Source of the DNA: Saccoglossus kowalevskii
Taxonomy: Eukaryota > Hemichordata > Enteropneusta > Harrimaniidae
Length of the DNA stretch: 45,980 nucleotides
Assembly (NCBI RefSeq): GCF_000003605.2
Contig: NW_003158973.1
Coordinates: 1 to 45,980, forward strand
Direction of reading: 5' to 3'
Below are positions 33,376 to 45,715 of the stretch, one piece after another; positions within the stretch are counted from its first letter, which is position 1; every line of letters begins with the position of its first letter. A program made the translations under genes and the position numbers. The notes beneath the pieces are model-generated. The model did not search any database, was not told where the DNA came from, and worked only from the letters and a program-made list of their open reading frames with translations.

Positions 33376-34193
33376 GTTGTTGGCATTGCTCACTGGTTCG
33401 GAGTAGATTGTGTGTGTGTTCTATTGTGAGCATGTTGTTGGCATTGCTCACTGGTTCTGGGTAGATTGTGTGTGTGTTTTATTCAAAGCATGTTCTTAGT
33501 ATTGCTCACTGGTTCTGAGTAGATTGTGTGTGTGTTCTATTGTCAGCATGATGTTGGCATTGCTCACTGGTTCTGAGTAGTTTGTGTGTGTGTTCTATTG
33601 CAAGCATTTTAGTATTGCTCACTGGTTATGAGTAGATTGCTTGTGTGTTTAATGTAAGCCTGTTGTTGGTATTGCTCACTGGCTCTGAGTAGATTGTATG
33701 TGTGTTCTATCGTAAGCATGTTGTTGGCATTGCTCACTGGTTCTCAGTAGATTGTGTGTGTTCTATTGTAAGCATATTGGTGGCATTGCACACTGGTTCT
33801 GAGTAGATTGTGTGTCAGTTCTATTGTGAGCATGCTGTTGGCATTGCTCACTGGTTCTGAGTAGATTTGTGTGTTCTATTGCAAGCATGTTGTTGGCATT
33901 GCTGACTGGTTCTGAGTAGATTGTGTATTCTATTGTGAGCATGTTGTTGGCACTACTCGCTGGTTCTGAGTAGATTGTATGTGTGTTCTGTTGCAAGCAT
34001 GTTGTTGGCACTACTCACTGGTTCTGAGTAGATTGTGTGTGTTTTCTATCGTAAGCATGTTGTTGGCACTACTCACTGGTTCTGAGTAGATTGTGTGTGT
34101 TTTCTATCGTAAGCATGCTGTTGGTATTGCTCACTGGTTCTGAGTAGATTGTGCATGTGTTCTATTGTGAGCATGTTGTTGGCACTGCTCACT

Positions 34194-34398
34194 GATGAAA
34201 GTAACAACAATCGGGGTAATATGTGCATTTCATGATAATGATAAAGAAAAAAACTATATTTATGCGAATGTTTATTAAAATGTTGAAATGTTTTTAAATT
34301 TAACTTAGGTTCCCAATTATTTAGATTTGTCTATCCCAACAGGACACTCGTCTTTTGCGAATAGAGTAAATTCGTGTATAAGTGTGTCAAAATATGTT
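34194..34398 (+). repeat. Island copy 12 (205 bp, group IIb, ggttcc subtype)
   Basis: It has atttatgcg, aaatatgtt, taacttaggttcc, and tcgtgtataagtg as in island 8. Right after ttataagtagatttt the array switches into a taatgtcagc monomer in place of the usual gtgagc one, so the downstream flank is recombinant. Confidence 0.93.
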
Positions 34399-35786
34399 AT
34401 GTTGTTGGCATTACTCACTGGTTATAAGTAGATTTTGTGTGTGTTCTAATGTCAGCATGTTGTTGGCATTGCTCACTGGTTCTGAGTAGTTTGTGTGTGT
34501 GTTCTATTGCAAGCATTTTTGTATTGCTCACTGGTTCTGAGTAGATTGCTTGTGTGTTTATTGTAAGCATGTTGTTGGTATTGCTCACAGGCTCTGAGTA
34601 GATTGTATGTGTGTTCTATCGTAAGCATGTTGTTGGCATTGATCACTGGTTCTGAGTAGATTGTGTGTCAGTTCTATTGTGAGCATGCTGTTGGCATTGC
34701 TCACTGGTTCTGAGTAGATTGTGTGTGTGTTCTATTGTAAGCATATTGGTGGCATTGCTCACTGGTTCTGAGTAGATTTGTGTGTTCTATTGCAAGCGTG
34801 TTGATGGTATTGCTCACTGGTTCTGAGTAGATTGTGTGTGTGTTCTATTGTAAGCATGTTTTTGGTATTGCTCACTGGTTCTGAGTAGATTGTGTGTGTG
34901 TTCTAATGTCAGCATGTTGTTGGCATTGCTCACTGGTTCTGAGTAGTTTGTGTGTGTGTTCTATTGCAAGCATTTTTGTATTGCTCACTGGTTATGAGTA
35001 GATTGCTTGTGTGTTTAATGTAAGCCTGTTGTTGGTATTGCTCACTGGCTCTGAGTAGATTGTATGTGTGTTCTATCGTAAGCATGTTGTTGGCATTGCT
35101 CACTGGTTCTCAGTAGATTGTGTGTGTTCTATTGTAAGCATATTGGTGGCATTGCACACTGGTTCTGAGTAGATTGTGTGTCAGTTCTATTGTGAGCATG
35201 CTGTTGGCATTGCTCACTGGTTCTGAGTAGATTGTGTGTGTGTTCTATTGTAAGCATATTGGTGACATTGCTCACTGGTTCTGAGTAGATTTGTGTGTTC
35301 TATTATTAGCATGTTGTTGGCATTGCTTACTGGTTCTGAGTAAATTGTGCGTCAGTTCTATTGTGAGCATGTTGTTGGCATTCCTCACTGGTTCTGAGTA
35401 GATTGTGTGTGTTCTATTGTAAGCATATTGGTGGCATTGCTCACTGGTTCTGAGTAGATTTGTGTGTTCTATTGCAAGCATGTTGTTGGCATTGCTGACT
35501 GGTTCTGAGTAGATTGTGTGTTCTATTGTGAGCATGTTGTTGGCACTACTCGCTGGTTCTGAGTAGATTGTATATGTGTTCTGTTGCAAGCATGTTGTTG
35601 GCACTACTCACTGGTTCTGAGTAGATTGTGTGTGTGTTCTATCGTAAGCATGTTGTTGGCACTACTCACTGGTTCTGAGTAGATTGTGTGTGTTTTCTAT
35701 CGTAAGCATGCTGTTGATATTGCTCACTGGTTCTGAGTAGATTGTGCATGTGTTCTATTGTGAGCATGTTGTTGGCACTGCTCACT
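34399..35786. repeat. Array segment between islands 12 and 13
   Basis: About 24 monomers. The taatgtcagc/gcatttttgtattg pair appears twice (about 34,448 and 34,903). From 34,991 the sequence belongs to the first copy of a 2,172-bp unit. The pre-island block has rare variants ctattattagc (about 35,301) and gctgttgatattg (about 35,711), both repeated 2,172 bp later. No gene is seen. Confidence 0.88.
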
Positions 35787-35991
35787 GATGAAAGTAACAA
35801 CAATCGGGGTAATATGTGCATTTCATGATAATGATAAAGAAAAAAACTATATTTATGCGAATGTTTATTAAAATGTTGAAATGTTTTTAAATTTAACTGA
35901 GGGTCCCAATTATTTAGATTTGTCTATCCCAACAGGACACTCGTCTTTTGCGAATAGAGTAAATTCGTGTGTAAGTGTGTCAAAATATGTT
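35787..35991 (+). repeat. Island copy 13 (205 bp, group IIb)
   Basis: It has atttatgcg, aaatatgtt and the gggtcc form, with a private taactgaggg (others taacttagg). It is paired with island 14 in the 2,172-bp duplication. Confidence 0.93.
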
Positions 35992-37958
35992 ATGTTGTTG
36001 GCATTACTCACTGGTTATAAGTAGATTTTGTGTGTGTTCTATTGTGAGCATGTTGTTGGCATTGCTCACTGGTTCTGAGTAGATTGTGAGTGTGTTCTAT
36101 GTGTGAGCATGTTGTTGGCATTGCTCACTGGCTCTGGTTAGATTGTGTGTGTTCTATTGTAAGCATATGTGTGGCATTGCTCACTGGTTCAGAGTAGATT
36201 GTGCATGTGTTCTATTGCAAGCATGTTGTTGGTATTGCTCACTGGTTCTGAGTATATTGTGTGTGTGTTCTATTGCAAGCATGTTGATGGTATTGCTCAC
36301 TTGTTCTGAGTAGATTGTGTGTGTGTTCGATTGTAAGCATGTTGTTGGTATTGCTCACTGGTTCTGAGTAGATTGTTTGTGTGTTCTATTGTAAGCATAT
36401 TGTTGGTATTTCTCACTGGTTCAGAGTAGATTGTGTGTGTGTTCTATTGCAAGCATGTTGTTAGTATTGCTCACTGGTTCTGAGTAGATTGTGTGTGTGT
36501 TCTAATGTCAGCATATTGTTGGCATTGCTCACTGGTTCTGAGTAGTGTGTGTGTGTGTTCTATTGCAAGCATTTTTGTATTGCTCACTGGTTCTGAGTTG
36601 ATTGCTTGTGTGTTTATTGTAAGCATGTTGTTGGTATTGCTCACAGGCTCTGAGTAGATTGTATGTGTGTTCTATCGTAAGCATGTTGTTGGCATTGATC
36701 ACTGGTTCTGCGTAGATTGTGTGTCAGTTCTATTGTGAGCATGCTGTTGGCATTGCTCACTGGTTCTGAGTAGATTGTGTGTGTGTTCTATTGTAAGCAT
36801 ATTGGTGGCATTGCTCACTGGTTCTGAGTAGATTTGTGTGTTCTATTGCAAGCGTGTTGATGGTATTGCTCACTGGTTCTGAGTAGATTGTGTGTGTGTT
36901 CTATTGTAAGCATGTTTTTGGTATTGCTCACTGGTTCTGAGTAGATTGTTTGTGTGTTCTATTGTAAGCATATTGTTAGTATTGCTCACTGGTTCTGAGT
37001 AGATTGTGTGTGTGTTTTATTGCAAGCATGTTGTTAGTATTGCTCACTGGTTCTGAGTAGATTGTGTGTGTGTTCTATTGTCAGCATGACTTTGGCATTG
37101 CTCACTGGTTCTGAGTAGTTTGTGTGTGTGTTCTATTGCAAGCATTTTAGTATTGCTCACTGGTTATGAGTAGATTGCTTGTGTGTTTAATGTAAGCCTG
37201 TTGTTGGTATTGCTCACTGGCTCTGAGTAGATTGTATGTGTGTTCTATCGTAAGCATGTTGTTGGCATTGCTCACTGGTTCTCAGTAGATTGTGTGTGTT
37301 CTATTGTAAGCATATTGGTGGCATTGCACACTGGTTCTGAGTAGATTGTGTGTCAGTTCTATTGTGAGCATGCTGTTGGCATTGCTCACTGGTTCTGAGT
37401 AGATTGTGTGTGTGTTCTATTGTAAGCATATTGGTGACATTGCTCACTGGTTCTGAGTAGTTTTGTGTGTTCTATTATTAGCATGTTGTTGGCATTGCTT
37501 ACTGGTTCTGAGTAAATTGTGCGTCAGTTCTATTGTGAGCATGTTGTTGGCATTCCTCACTGGTTCTGAGTAGATTGTGTGTGTTCTATTGTAAGCATAT
37601 TGGTGGCATTGCTCACTGGTTCTGAGTAGATTTGTGTGTTCTATTGCAAGCATGTTGTTGGCATTGCTGACTGGTTCTGAGTAGATTGTGTGTTGTATTG
37701 TGAGCATGTTGTTGGCACTACTCGCTGGTTCTGAGTAGATTGTATGTGTGTTCTGTTGCAAGCATGTTGTTGGCACTACTCACTGGTTCTGAGTAGATTG
37801 TGTGTGTGTTCTATCGTAAGCATGTTGTTGGCACTACTCACTGGTTCTGAGTAGATTGTGTGTGTTTTCTATCGTAAGCATGCTGTTGATATTGCTCACT
37901 GGTTCTGAGTAGATTGTGCATGTGTTCTATTGTGAGCATGTTGTTGGCACTGCTCACT
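35992..37958. repeat. Array segment between islands 13 and 14
   Basis: About 34 monomers, all within the 2,172-bp tandem duplication. Order: post-island block, ctctggtt, catatgtgtggc, ttcagag, gtgcatg, gttgatgg, gtcagc, gtagtgtgtgtg with gcatttttgtattg, tatcgtaagc, gtcagttct, gcgtgttgatgg, gcattttag, then the pre-island block. A private gtcagcatgactttgg lies near 37,081. No gene is seen. Confidence 0.9.
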
Positions 37959-38163
37959 GATGAAAGTAACAACAATCGGGGTAATATGTGCATTTCATGA
38001 TAATGATAAAGAAAAAAACTATATTTATGCGAATGTTTATTAAAACGTTGAAATGTTTTTAAATTTAACTTAGGGTCCCAATTATTTAGATTTGTCTATC
38101 CCAACAGGACACTCGTCTTTTGCGAATAGAGTAAATTCGTGTGTAAGTGTGTCAAAATATGTT
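37959..38163 (+). repeat. Island copy 14 (205 bp, group IIb)
   Basis: It has atttatgcg, aaatatgtt and taacttagggtcc, with a private taaaacgttg (others taaaatgttg). Partner of island 13. Confidence 0.93.
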
Positions 38164-39128
38164 ATGTTGTTGGCATTACTCACTGGTTATAAGTAGATTT
38201 TGTGTGTGTTCTATTGTGAGCATGTTGTTGGCATTGCTCACTGGTTCTGAGTAGATTGTGAGTGTGTTCTATGTGTGAGCATGTTGTTGGCATTGCTCAC
38301 TGGCTCTGGTTAGATTGTGTGTGTTCTATTGTAAGCATATGTGTGGCATTGCTCACTGGTTCAGAGTAGATTGTGCATGTGTTCTATTGCAAGCATGTTG
38401 TTGGTATTGCTCACTGGTTCTGAGTATATTGTGTGTGTGTTCTATTGCAAGCATGTTGATGGTATTGCTCACTTGTTCTGAGTAGATTGTGTGTGTGTTC
38501 GATTGTAAGCATGTTGTTGGTATTGCTCACTGGTTCTGAGTAGATTGTTTGTGTGTTCTATTGTAAGCATATTGTTGGTATTTCTCACTGGTTCAGAGTA
38601 GATTGTGTGTGTGTTCTATTGCAAGCATGTTGTTAGTATTGCTCACTGGTTCTGAGTAGATTGTGTGTGTGTTCTAATGTCAGCATATTGTTGGCATTGC
38701 TCACTGGTTCTGAGTAGTGTGTGTGTGTTCTATTGCAAGCATTTTTGTATTGCTCACTGGTTCTGAGTTGATTGCTTGTGTGTTTATTGTAAGCATGTTG
38801 TTGGTATTGCTCACAGGCTCTGAGTAGATTGTATGTGTGTTCTATCGTAAGCATGTTGTTGGCATTGATCACTGGTTCTGAGTAGATTGTGTGTCAGTTC
38901 TATTGTGAGCATGCTGTTGGCATTGCTCACTGGTTCTGAGTAGATTGTGTGTGTGTTCTATTGTAAGCATATTGGTGGCATTGCTCACTGGTTCTGAGTA
39001 GATTTGTGTGTTCTATTGCAAGCGTGTTGATGGTATTGCTCACTGGTTCTGAGTAGATTGTGTGTGTGTTCTATTGTAAGCATGTTTTTGGTATTGCTCA
39101 CTGGTTCTGAGTAGATTGCTTGTGTGCT

Positions 39129-39150
39129 CTATTGTAAGCATGTGTGTGTT
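39129..39150. repeat. Truncated 22-bp monomer at the end of the 2,172-bp duplication
   Basis: The distance between successive ctattgtaagc motifs is 22 bp (39,129 to 39,151). The central part of a normal monomer, from ttgttgg to the GT tract, is missing, and catg runs straight into tgtgtgtt. It lies about 10 bp after the point where copy B of the duplication stops matching copy A, so it probably marks the recombination joint. Confidence 0.85.
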
Positions 39151-39557
39151 CTATTGTAAGCATATTGTTAGTATTGCTCACTGGTTCTGAGTAGATTGCT
39201 TGTGTGTTTTATTGCAAGCATGTTGTTAGTATTGCTCACTGGTTCTGAGTAGATTGTGTGTGTGTTCTATTGTCAGCATGACTTCGGCACTACTCACTGG
39301 TTCTGAGTAGATTGTGTGTGTGTTCTATTGCAAGCATTTTAGTATTGCTCACTGGTTATGAGTAGATTGTTTGTGTGTTTATTGTAAGCCTGTTGATGGT
39401 ATTGCTCACTGGTTCTGAGTAGATTGTGTGTGTTTTATAGTAAGCATATTGGTGGCATTGCTCACTGGTTCTGAGTAGATTTGTGTGTTCTATTGCAAGC
39501 ATGTTGTTGGCATTGCTTACTGGTTCTGAGTAGTTTGTGTGTGTGTTCTATTGCAAG

Positions 39558-40440
39558 CATTTTAGTATTGCTCACTGGTTCTGAGTAGATTGTTTGTGTG
39601 TTTATTGTAAGCCTGTTGTTGGTATTGCTCACTGGTTCTGAGTAGATTGTATGTGTGTTCTATCGTAATCATGTTGTTGGCATTGCTCACTGGTTCTGAG
39701 TAGATTGTGTGTGTTCTATTGTAAGCATATTGGTGGCATTGCTCACTGGTTCTGAGTAGATTGTGTGTCAGTTCTGTTGTGAGCATGCAGTTGGCATTGC
39801 TCACTGGTTCTGAGTAGATTGTGTGTGTGTTCTATTGTAAGCATATTGGTGGCATTGCTCACTGGTTGTGAGTAGATTTGTGTGTTCTATTGCAAGCATG
39901 TTGTTGGCATTGCTTACTGGTTCTGAGTAGATTGCTTGTGTGTTCTATTGTAAGCATGTTGTTGGTATTGCTCACTGGTTCTGAGTAGATTGTTTGTGTG
40001 TTTATTGTAAGCCTGTTGTTGGTATTGCTCACTGGTTCTGAGTAGATTGTGTGTGTTCTATTGTAAGCATATTGGTGGCATTGCTCACTGGTTCTGAGTA
40101 GATTTGTGTGTTCTATTACAAGCATGTTGTTGGCATTGCTTACTGGTTCTGAGTAGTTTGTGTGTGTGTTCTATTGCAAGCATTTTAGTATTGCTCACTG
40201 GTTCTGAGTAGATTGTTTGTGTGTTTATTGTTAGCCTGTTGTTGGTATTGCTCACTGGTTCTGAGTAGATTGTATGTGTGATCTATCGTAAGCATGTTGT
40301 TGGCATTGCTCACTGGTTCTGAGTAGATTGTGTTTGTTCTATTGTAAGCATATTGGTGGCATTGCTCACTGGTTCTGAGTAGATTGTGTGTCAGTTCTGT
40401 TGTGAGCATGCTGTTGGCATTGCTCACTGGTTCTGAGTAG
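39558..40440. repeat. Eleven-monomer HOR, about 623-bp step (39.6-40.4 kb)
   Basis: The run gcattttag, tttattgt(a/t)agcctg, tatcgtaa(g/t)c, catattggtggc, gtcagttctgttgtgagc is present twice, about 623 bp apart. It resembles the modules at 14.3 and 30.7 kb, which also have gtcagttctgttg. Confidence 0.78.
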
Positions 40441-41518
40441 ATTGTGTGTGTGTTCTATTGTAAGCATGTTGTTGGTATTGCTCACTGGCTCTGAGTAGAT
40501 TGTATGTGTGTTCTATCGTAAGCATGTTGTTGGCATTGATCACTGGTTCTGAGTAGATTGTGTGTCAGTTCTATTGCGAGCATGCTGTTGGCATTGCTCA
40601 CTGGTTCTGAGTAGATTGTGTGTGTGTTCTATTGTAAGCATATTGGTGGCATTGCTCACTGGTTCTGAGTAGATTTGTGTGTTCTTTTGCAAGCATGTTG
40701 ATGGTATTGCTCACTGGTTCTGAGTAGATTGTGTGTGTGTTCTATTGTAAGCATGTTTTTGGTATTGCTCACTGGTTCTGAGTAGATTGTTTGTGTGTTC
40801 TATTGTAAGCATATTGTTAGTATTGCTCACTGGTTCTGAGTAGATAGTGTGTGTGTTTTATTGCAAGCATGTTGTTAGTATTGCTCACTGGTTCTGAGTA
40901 GATTGTGTGTGTGTTCTATTGTCAGCATGTTGTTGGCATTGCTCACTGGTTATGAGTAGTTTGTGTGTGTGTTCTATTTCAAGCATTTTAGTATTGCTCA
41001 CTGGTTATGAGTAGATTGCTTGTGTGTTTAATGTAAGCCTGTTGTTGGTATTGCTCACTGGCTCTGAGTAGATTGTATGTGTGTTCTATCGTAAGCATGT
41101 TGTTGGCATTGCTCACTGGTTCTGAGTAGATTGTGTGTGTTCTATTGTAAGCATATTGTTAGTATTTCTCACTGGTTCTGAGTAGATTGTGTGTGTGTTC
41201 TAATGTCAGCATGTTGTTGGCATTGCTCACTGGTTCTGAGTAGTTTGTGTGTGTGTTCTATTGCAAGCATTTTTGTATTGCTCACTGGTTCTGAGTAGAT
41301 TGCTTGTGTGTTTATTGTAAGCATGTTGTTGGTATTGCTCACTGGCTCTGAGTAGATTGTATGTGTGTTCTATCGTAAGCATGTTGTTGGCATTGATCAC
41401 TGGTTCTGAGTAGATTGTGTGTCAGTTCTATTGCGAGCATGCTGTTGGCATTGCTCACTGGTTCTGAGTAGATTGTGTGTGTGTTCTATTGTAAGCATAT
41501 TGGTGGCATTGCTCACTG

Positions 41519-41541
41519 GTTCTGAGTAGTATTGCTCACTT
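41519..41541. repeat. Truncated 23-bp monomer
   Basis: Two gttctgag motifs are only 23 bp apart (41,519 and 41,542) because gttctgagtag joins directly to tattgctcact. About 35 bp of a monomer is missing. Monomer order also changes here, from a gtcagttct/catattggtggc run to a gttgatgg/ttcagag run, so it looks like an exchange joint. Confidence 0.85.
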
Positions 41542-43198
41542 GTTCTGAGTAGATTGTGTGTGTGTTCTATTGCAAGCATGTTGTTGGTATTGCTCACTGG
41601 TTCTGAGTATATTGTGTGTGTGTTCTATTGCAAGCATGTTGATGGTATTGCTCACTTGTTCTGAGTAGATTGTGTGTGTGTTCGATTGTAAGCATGTTGT
41701 TGGTATTGCTCACTGGTTCTGAGTAGATTGTTTGTGTGTTCTATTGTAAGCATATTGTTGGTATTTCTCACTGGTTCAGAGTAGATTGTGTGTGTGTTCT
41801 ATTGCAAGCATGTTGTTAGTATTGCTCACTGGTTCTGAGTAGATTGTGTGTGTGTTCTAATGTCAGCATGTTGTTGGCATTGCTCACTGGTTCTGAGTAG
41901 TTTGTGTGTGTGTTCTATTGCAAGCATTTTTGTATTGCTCACTGGTTCTGAGTAGATTGCTTGTGTGTTTATTGTAAGCATGTTGTTGGTATTGCTCACA
42001 GGCTCTGAGTAGATTGTATGTGTGTTCTATCGTAAGCATGTTGTTGGCATTGATCACTGGTTCTGAGTAGATTGTGTGTCAGTTCTATTGTGAGCATGCT
42101 GTTGGCATTGCTCATTGGTTCTGAGTAGATTGTGTGTGTGTTCTATTGTAAGCATATTGGTGGCATTGCTCACTGGTTCTGAGTAGATTTGTGTGTTCTA
42201 TTGCAAGCGTGTTGATGGTATTGCTCACTGGTTCTGAGTAGATTGTGTGTGTGTTCTATTGTGAGCATGTTGTTGGCATTGCTCACTGGTTCGGAGTAGA
42301 TTGTGTGTGTGTTCTATTGTGAGCATGTTGTTGGCATAGCTCACTGGTTCTGGGTAGATTGTGTGTGTGTTTTATTCAAAGCATGTTGTTAGTATTGCTC
42401 ACTGGTTCTGAGTCGATTGTGTGTGTGTTCTATTGTCAGCATGATGTTGGCATTGCTCACTGGTTCTGAGTAGTTTGTGTGTGTGTTCTATTGCAAGCAT
42501 TTTAGTATTGCTCACTGGTTATGAGTAGATTGCTTGTGTGTTTAATGTAAGCCTGTTGTTGGTATTGCTCACTGGCTCTGGTTAGATTATGCGTGTTCTA
42601 TCGTAAGCATGTTGTTGGCATTGCTCACTGGTTCTCAGTAGATTGTGTGTGTTCTATTGTAAGCATATTGGTGGCATTGCACACTGGTTCTGAGTAGATT
42701 GTGTGTCAGTTCTATTGTGAGCATGCTATTGGCATTGCTCACTGGTTCTGAGTAGATTGTGTGTGTTCTATTGTAAGCATATTGGTGGCATTGCTCACTG
42801 GTTCTGAGTAGATTTGTGTGTTCTATTGCAAGCATGTTGTTCGCATTGCTGACTGGTTCTGAGTAGATTGTGTGTTCTATTGTGAGCATGTTGTTGGCAC
42901 TACTCGCTGGTTCTGAGTAGATTGTACGTGTGTTCTGTTGCAAGCATGTTGTTGGCACTACTCACTGGTTCTGAGTAGATTGTGTGTGTGTTCTATCGTA
43001 AGCATTTTGTTGGCACTACTCACTGGTTCTGAGTAGATTGTGTGTGTTTTCTATCGTAAGCATGGTGTTGGTATTGCTCACTGGTTCTGAGTAGATTGTG
43101 TGTGTGTTCTATTGTAAGCATGTTGTTAGTATTGCTCACTGGTTCTGAGTAGATTGTGCATGTGTTCTATTGTGAGCATGTTGTTGGCACTGCTCACT

Positions 43199-43403
43199 AA
43201 TGAAAGTAACAACAATCGGGGTAATATGTGCATTTCATGATAATGATAAAGAAAAAAACTATATTCATGCGAATGTTTATTAAAATGTTGAAATGTTTTT
43301 AAATTTAACTTAGGGTCCCAATTATTTAGATTTGTCTATCCCAACAGGACACTCGTCTTTTGCGAATAGAGTAATTTCGTGTGTAAGTGTGTCAAAATCT
43401 GTT
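43199..43403 (+). repeat. Island copy 15 (205 bp, group I)
   Basis: It has attcatgcg plus aaatctgtt and taacttagggtcc. The left edge reads cactaatgaaag where the others have cactgatgaaag, and a private gagtaatttcg lies near the right end. Its upstream flank resembles those of islands 1 and 2. Confidence 0.93.
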
Positions 43404-45715
43404 ATGTTGTTGGCATTACTCACTGGTTATAAGTAGATTTTGTGTGTGTTCTATTGTGAGCATGTTGTTGGCATTGCTCACTGGTTCTGAGTAGATTGTG
43501 AGTGTGTTCTATGTGTGAGCATGTTGTTGGCATTGCTCACTGGTTCTGAGTAGATTGTGTGTGTTCTATTGTAAGCATATTAGTGGCATTGCTCACTGGT
43601 TCTGAGTAGATTGTGTGTGTGTTCTATTGTGAGTATGTTGTTGGCATTGCTCACTGGTTCTGAGTAGATTGTGTGTGTGTTCTATTGTGAGCATGTTGTT
43701 GGCATTGCTCACTGGTTCTGGTTAGATTGTGTGTGTTCTATTGTAAGCATATTTGTGGCATTGCTCACTGGTTCAGAGTAGATTGTGCATGTGTTCTATT
43801 GCAAGCATGTTGTTGGTATTGCTCACTGGTTCTGAGTATATTGTGTGTGTGTTCTATTGCAAGCATGTTGATGGTATTGCTCACTTGTTCTGAGTAGATT
43901 GTGTGTGTGTTCTATTGTAAGCATGTTGTTGGTATTGCTCACTGGCTCTGAGTAGATTGTATGTGTGTTCTATCGTAAGCATGTTGTTGGCATTGATCAC
44001 TGGTTCTGAGTAGATTGTGTGTCAGTTCTATTGCGAGCATGCTGTTGGCATTGCTCACTGGTTCTGAGTAGATTTGTGTGTTCTATTGCAAGCATGTTGA
44101 TGGTATTGCTCACTGGTTCTGAGTAGATTGTGTGTGTGTTCTATTGTAAGCATGTTTTTGGTATTGCTCACTGGTTTCTGAGTAGATTGTTTGTGTGTTC
44201 TATTGTAAGCATATTGTTAGTATTGCTCACTGATTCTGAATAGATTGTGTGTGTGTTCTAATGTCAGCATGTTGTTGGCATTGCTCACTGGTTCTGAGTA
44301 GTTTGTGTGTGTGTTCTATTGCAAGCATTTTTGTATTGCTCACTGGCTCTGAGTAGATTGTATGTGTGTTCTATCGTAAGCATGTTGCTGGCATTGATCA
44401 CTGGTTCTGAGTAGATTGTGTGTCAGTTCTATTGTGAGCATGCTGTTGGCACTACTCACTGGTTTTGAGTAGATTGTGTGTGTGTTCTATTGTAAGCATA
44501 TTGGTGGCATTGCTCACTGGTTCTGAGTAGATTTGTGTGTTCTATTGCAAGCGTGTTGATGGTATTGCTCACTGGTTCTGAGTAGATTGTGTGTGTGTTC
44601 TATTGTAAGCATGTTTTTGGTATTGCTCACTGGTTCTGAGTAGATTGTTTGTGTGTTCTATTGTAAGCATATTGTTAGTATTGCTCACTGGTTCTGAGTA
44701 GATTGTGTGTGTGTGTTATTGCAAGCATGTTGTTCGTATTGCTCACTGGTTCTGAGTAGATTGTGTGTGTGTTCTATTGTCAGCATGATGTTGGCATTGC
44801 TCACTGGTTCTGAGTAGTTTGTGTGTGTGTTCTATTGCAAGCATTTTAGTATTGCTCACTGGTTATGAGTAGATTGCTTGTGTGTTTAATGTAAGCCTGT
44901 TGTTGGTATTGCTCTCTGGCTCTGAGTAGATTGTATGTGTGTTCTATCGTAAGCATGTTGTTGGCATTGCTCACTGGTTCTCAGTAGATTGTGTGTGTTC
45001 TATTGTAAGCATATTGGTGGCATTGCACACTGGTTCTGAGTAGATTGTGTGTCAGTTCTATTGTGAGCATGCTGTTGGCATTGCTCACTGGTTCTGAGTA
45101 GATTGTGTGTGTGTTCTATTGTAAGCATATTGGTGACATTGCTCACTGGTTCTGAGTAGATTTGTGTGTTCTATTGCAAGCATGTTGTTGGCATTGCTTA
45201 CTGGTTCTGAGTAAATTGTGCGTCAGTTCTATTGTGAGCATGTTGTTGGCATTCCTCACTGGTTCTGAGTAGATTGTGTGTGTTCTATTGTAAGCATATT
45301 GGTGGCATTGCTCACTGGTTCTGAGTAGATTTGTGTGTTCTATTGCAAGCATATTGTTGGCATTGCTGACTGGTTCTGAGTAGATTGTGTGTTCTATTGT
45401 GAGCATGTTGTTGGCACTACTCGCTGGTTCTGAGTCGATTGTATGTGTGTTCTGTTGCAAGCATGTTGTTGGCACTACTCACTGGTTCTGAGTAGATTGT
45501 GTGTGTGTTCTATCGTAAGCATGTTGTTGGCACTACTCACTGGTTCTGAGTAGATTGTGTGTGTTTTCTATCGTAAGCATGCTGTTGGTATTGCTCACTG
45601 GTTCTGAGTAGATTGTGTGTGTGTTCTATTGTAAGCATGTTGTTAGTATTGCTCACTGGTTCTGAGTAGATTGTGCATGTGTTCTATTGTGAGCATGTTG
45701 CTGGCACTGCTCACT
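43404..45715. repeat. Array segment between islands 15 and 16
   Basis: About 40 monomers. Post-island block, ttctggtt, catatttgtggc, ttcagag, gtgcatg, gttgatgg, gtcagttct modules, two taatgtcagc/gtcagcatgatg runs, then a pre-island block with the extra gttagtattg monomer. Private changes include ggtttctgagtag near 44,174 and gattctgaatag near 44,232. No gene is seen. Confidence 0.88.

Larger units (their letters stand above)
26637..34193. repeat. Longest island-free segment (islands 11-12)
   Basis: 7,557 bp, about 131 monomers. From about 28.2 to 32.6 kb it is mainly gcattttag, tttattgtaagc(c/g)tg, tatcgtaagc and gtcagttct modules with local monomers found little elsewhere, such as ggcttttctcactggttctt near 28,304 and 29,563 and cgtgggcatgttg near 29,489. 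The degenerate patch at 32,629-33,375 lies inside. Normal array with ttcggag/ttctggg monomers then resumes and reaches the pre-island block near 33,865. No gene is seen. Confidence 0.88.
34991..39118. repeat. Tandem duplication with a 2,172-bp unit carrying islands 13 and 14
   Basis: Copy A is 34,991-37,162 and copy B 37,163-39,118 (incomplete). The offset is 2,172 bp (gttatgag at 34,991/37,163; ctctggtt at 36,132/38,304), falling to 2,170 after a one-dinucleotide change in a GT tract. Rare variants occur in both copies: ctattattagc, gctgttgatattg, ggctctggtt, catatgtgtggc, gtcagcatattg, gagttgattgc. It is the longest nearly identical tandem pair I found and probably the most recent expansion in the window. 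Confidence 0.88.
38164..43198. repeat. Array segment between islands 14 and 15
   Basis: About 88 monomers. It repeats the segment after island 13 up to about 39,118, where a 22-bp truncated monomer marks the break. An 11-monomer HOR (gcattttag at about 39,558 and 40,181, step about 623 bp) follows. A second break with a 23-bp monomer lies at 41,519. The pre-island block before island 15 has taagcattttgttgg as at islands 1 and 2. No gene is seen. Confidence 0.88.
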
